DNA of 21,191 nt from a virus. How positions within the stretch are numbered: position 1 is the stretch's first letter; every line of letters starts with the position of its first letter. The notes below the pieces were generated by a model. It did not search any database. It saw nothing but the letters and a program-made list of their open reading frames with translations, and was not told the DNA's origin. Of the stretch, positions 20,069 through 21,191 are shown piece after piece. Position numbers and translations under genes: made by a program. Location of the stretch: the IMG/VR virus record IMGVR_UViG_3300037316_000083, positions 1-21,191 of that record; one strand, 5' to 3'.

Positions 20069-21191
20069 ATGTCGAATCGCAGAGATAATCAATTTACATG
20101 GAATCCACATAACCGAGCAACGGTCTTAGACTGTTCCTTTATCGTGGACTCACAAAATGGGAATGGCTTAGGTATTCGGAGTCTCAAAAACTCGGGACGC
20201 ATCGCATCGGTCTTTATGAACTCAGTTGTAGTACCTTCCGGTAGTCCCGCTTTTGGAACTGCGAGAAGCTATGCGATTATCGGCGCGTCGACAGTGACCA
20301 ATACTGGATCTACCGTTGTGAATGGTAACGTAGGATTGACGCCTGGCAGTGCAGTGGTAGGCTTCCCTCCCGGTATCATCAATGGAGCTGAGAATGTCGA
20401 TAACGCAGCGGCAATGGCTGCAAAGGCTGCAGCTCAAGCCAGTTATACTGACTTGTCGACTCGTCCTTCCACCGTCATTCCATCGGCCTTAGACGGTCAA
20501 ACTTTATTGGCAGGGGTTTATAGTTTCGCCTCAGGTGCAGCGACACTTGCAGCGAGTGCACCCGGCACTTTAACTTTAGATGCGGCAGGGAATCCAAACG
20601 CTATCTTTGTGATTCAAACGGCGACTACTTTAGGGACCGGTGCAGGCGGGGCAGCTACGATTGCATTGATCAACGGAGCAAAGGCATCCAATGTCTATTT
20701 CGCAGTGGGGAGTTCAGCCACACTCAATGTCACGGGTGGCAGCGTTTTCAATGGTAACACCCTTGCTCAGGTATCGGTTACTGTAGGATCGGGCACTGTG
20801 AATGGATCTTTGGTAGCATTGACCGGGGCAGTTACGATTAGCGCAGCCAGTATCATCAATGCAGTCCCCTTCGTTTCAGGTGGAACTACTACTTTGGAAC
20901 CGGGTCTTATCGTCGTTAATTTACAGGATGATTATAATCGATATTTAGGGGGCTATGCAGGCTTTTCAGGACCCCTCAGCGGAACACCACTGGCTGTAAA
21001 TGCGACTGCGTTGACCGTAGGTAATCCTTATGTCATTGTCTCAGTCGGAAATAATACGCCGCAAGATTGGTATGCATTAGGTTTGACGCCTTCCATTGTC
21101 CCCGCTGTAGGGGTAGCCTTTATTGCAGCATTAACAGGGTTTGGAATGACTCCTGCGACCGTTCAAGCTTTATCGGGGACTAACATTCCAG
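20069..21191 (+). CDS. Capsid-associated protein with embedded DUF3494 (ice-binding-type) domain, partial
   Basis: Open from ATG 20069 through the right edge (374 codons seen, no stop). Residues 1-55 (RRDNQFTWNPHNRATVLDC, FIVDSQNGNGLGIRSLKNSG) are a phage-type N-terminal segment. Residues about 59-266 match DUF3494 (PF11999): SYAIIGASTVTNTGSTVVNG, NVGLTPGSAVVGFPPGIING, AGVYSFASGAATLAAS, LDAAGNPNAIFVIQTATTLGT, LINGAKASNVYFAVGSSATL and NGSLVALTGAVTI. This is the right-handed beta-solenoid of bacterial and eukaryotic ice-binding proteins. Residues about 271-374 (LEPGLIVVNLQDDYNRYLGG, VGNPYVIVSVGNNTPQDWY, PSIVPAVGVAFIAALTG) resemble phage decoration-type capsid proteins. No signal peptide. The domain call is from motif recognition. 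Ice binding itself is untested. Confidence 0.8.
   Translation, partial: MSNRRDNQFTWNPHNRATVLDCSFIVDSQNGNGLGIRSLKNSGRIASVFMNSVVVPSGSPAFGTARSYAIIGASTVTNTGSTVVNGNVGLTPGSAVVGFPPGIINGAENVDNAAAMAAKAAAQASYTDLSTRPSTVIPSALDGQTLLAGVYSFASGAATLAASAPGTLTLDAAGNPNAIFVIQTATTLGTGAGGAATIALINGAKASNVYFAVGSSATLNVTGGSVFNGNTLAQVSVTVGSGTVNGSLVALTGAVTISAASIINAVPFVSGGTTTLEPGLIVVNLQDDYNRYLGGYAGFSGPLSGTPLAVNATALTVGNPYVIVSVGNNTPQDWYALGLTPSIVPAVGVAFIAALTGFGMTPATVQALSGTNIP

Noticed and set aside
1-21191. CRISPR arrays, tRNA or rRNA genes, insertion sequences, integrase
   Set aside because: No regularly spaced direct repeats with unique spacers, no cloverleaf with the T-loop pattern, no transposase or integrase frames and no flanking inverted repeats were found by eye. 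A tRNA scan by program was not possible here.

Overview
This window is a stretch of a double-stranded DNA tailed phage (Caudoviricetes), most likely from an uncultured or environmental virus or a prophage-type contig. It has a complete packaging and head module: a candidate small terminase, large terminase, portal, scaffold, major capsid protein and a capsid-associated protein. It also has phage recombination and modification genes and large glycine-rich fibre proteins. I see no integrase, repressor, RNA polymerase, DNA polymerase or recognisable lysin here, so lifestyle and tail type cannot be decided. The host is bacterial, judging from Shine-Dalgarno sites, ATGA-type overlaps and sigma70-like and rho-independent signals, but it cannot be named. 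An ice-binding (DUF3494) domain hints at a cold, freezing or surface environment.

Layout. (1) 1-4548: the distal end of the tail/fibre module, with the tail of an unknown gene, a glycine-rich fibre with a jelly-roll-like tip, a small conserved-looking structural protein and a 979-residue fibre with a beta-helix-like middle and a polyglycine tip. (2) 4560-5538: a 12-bp-period repeat array that encodes a tiny ORF, then an acidic, Gly-rich DUF6496-like protein. (3) 5539-6345: about 800 bp holding a candidate convergent terminator, a structured intergenic region, a leftward zinc-finger gene, and a rightward promoter followed after about 40-70 nt by a strong terminator. (4) 6346-10673: tightly overlapping small early-type genes including a Rad52-family annealing protein, a DUF6948 protein, a six-frame-open hexamer repeat, a leftward RusA-like resolvase, an HTH-like protein and a GNAT-like protein. 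(5) 10695-12864: candidate small terminase, two small hydrophobic proteins and a DNA methyltransferase. (6) 12882-19905: large terminase, small accessory genes, portal, scaffold and major capsid. (7) 20069 to the right edge: a virion protein carrying a DUF3494 domain.

The head module runs off the right edge while fibre genes enter from the left edge. This is what a circularly permuted or circular genome opened inside the late region would give. The Rad52-family protein and RusA fit recombination-dependent replication and resolution of branched DNA before packaging. The methyltransferase would protect or mark the packaged DNA.

The items most worth a second look are the ice-binding-like domain sitting between two phage-type segments of a capsid-adjacent protein, the GCKNTG hexamer array whose two plausible products overlap in different frames, and the promoter-terminator cassette at 6223-6329 that could make a very short RNA or act as an attenuator.
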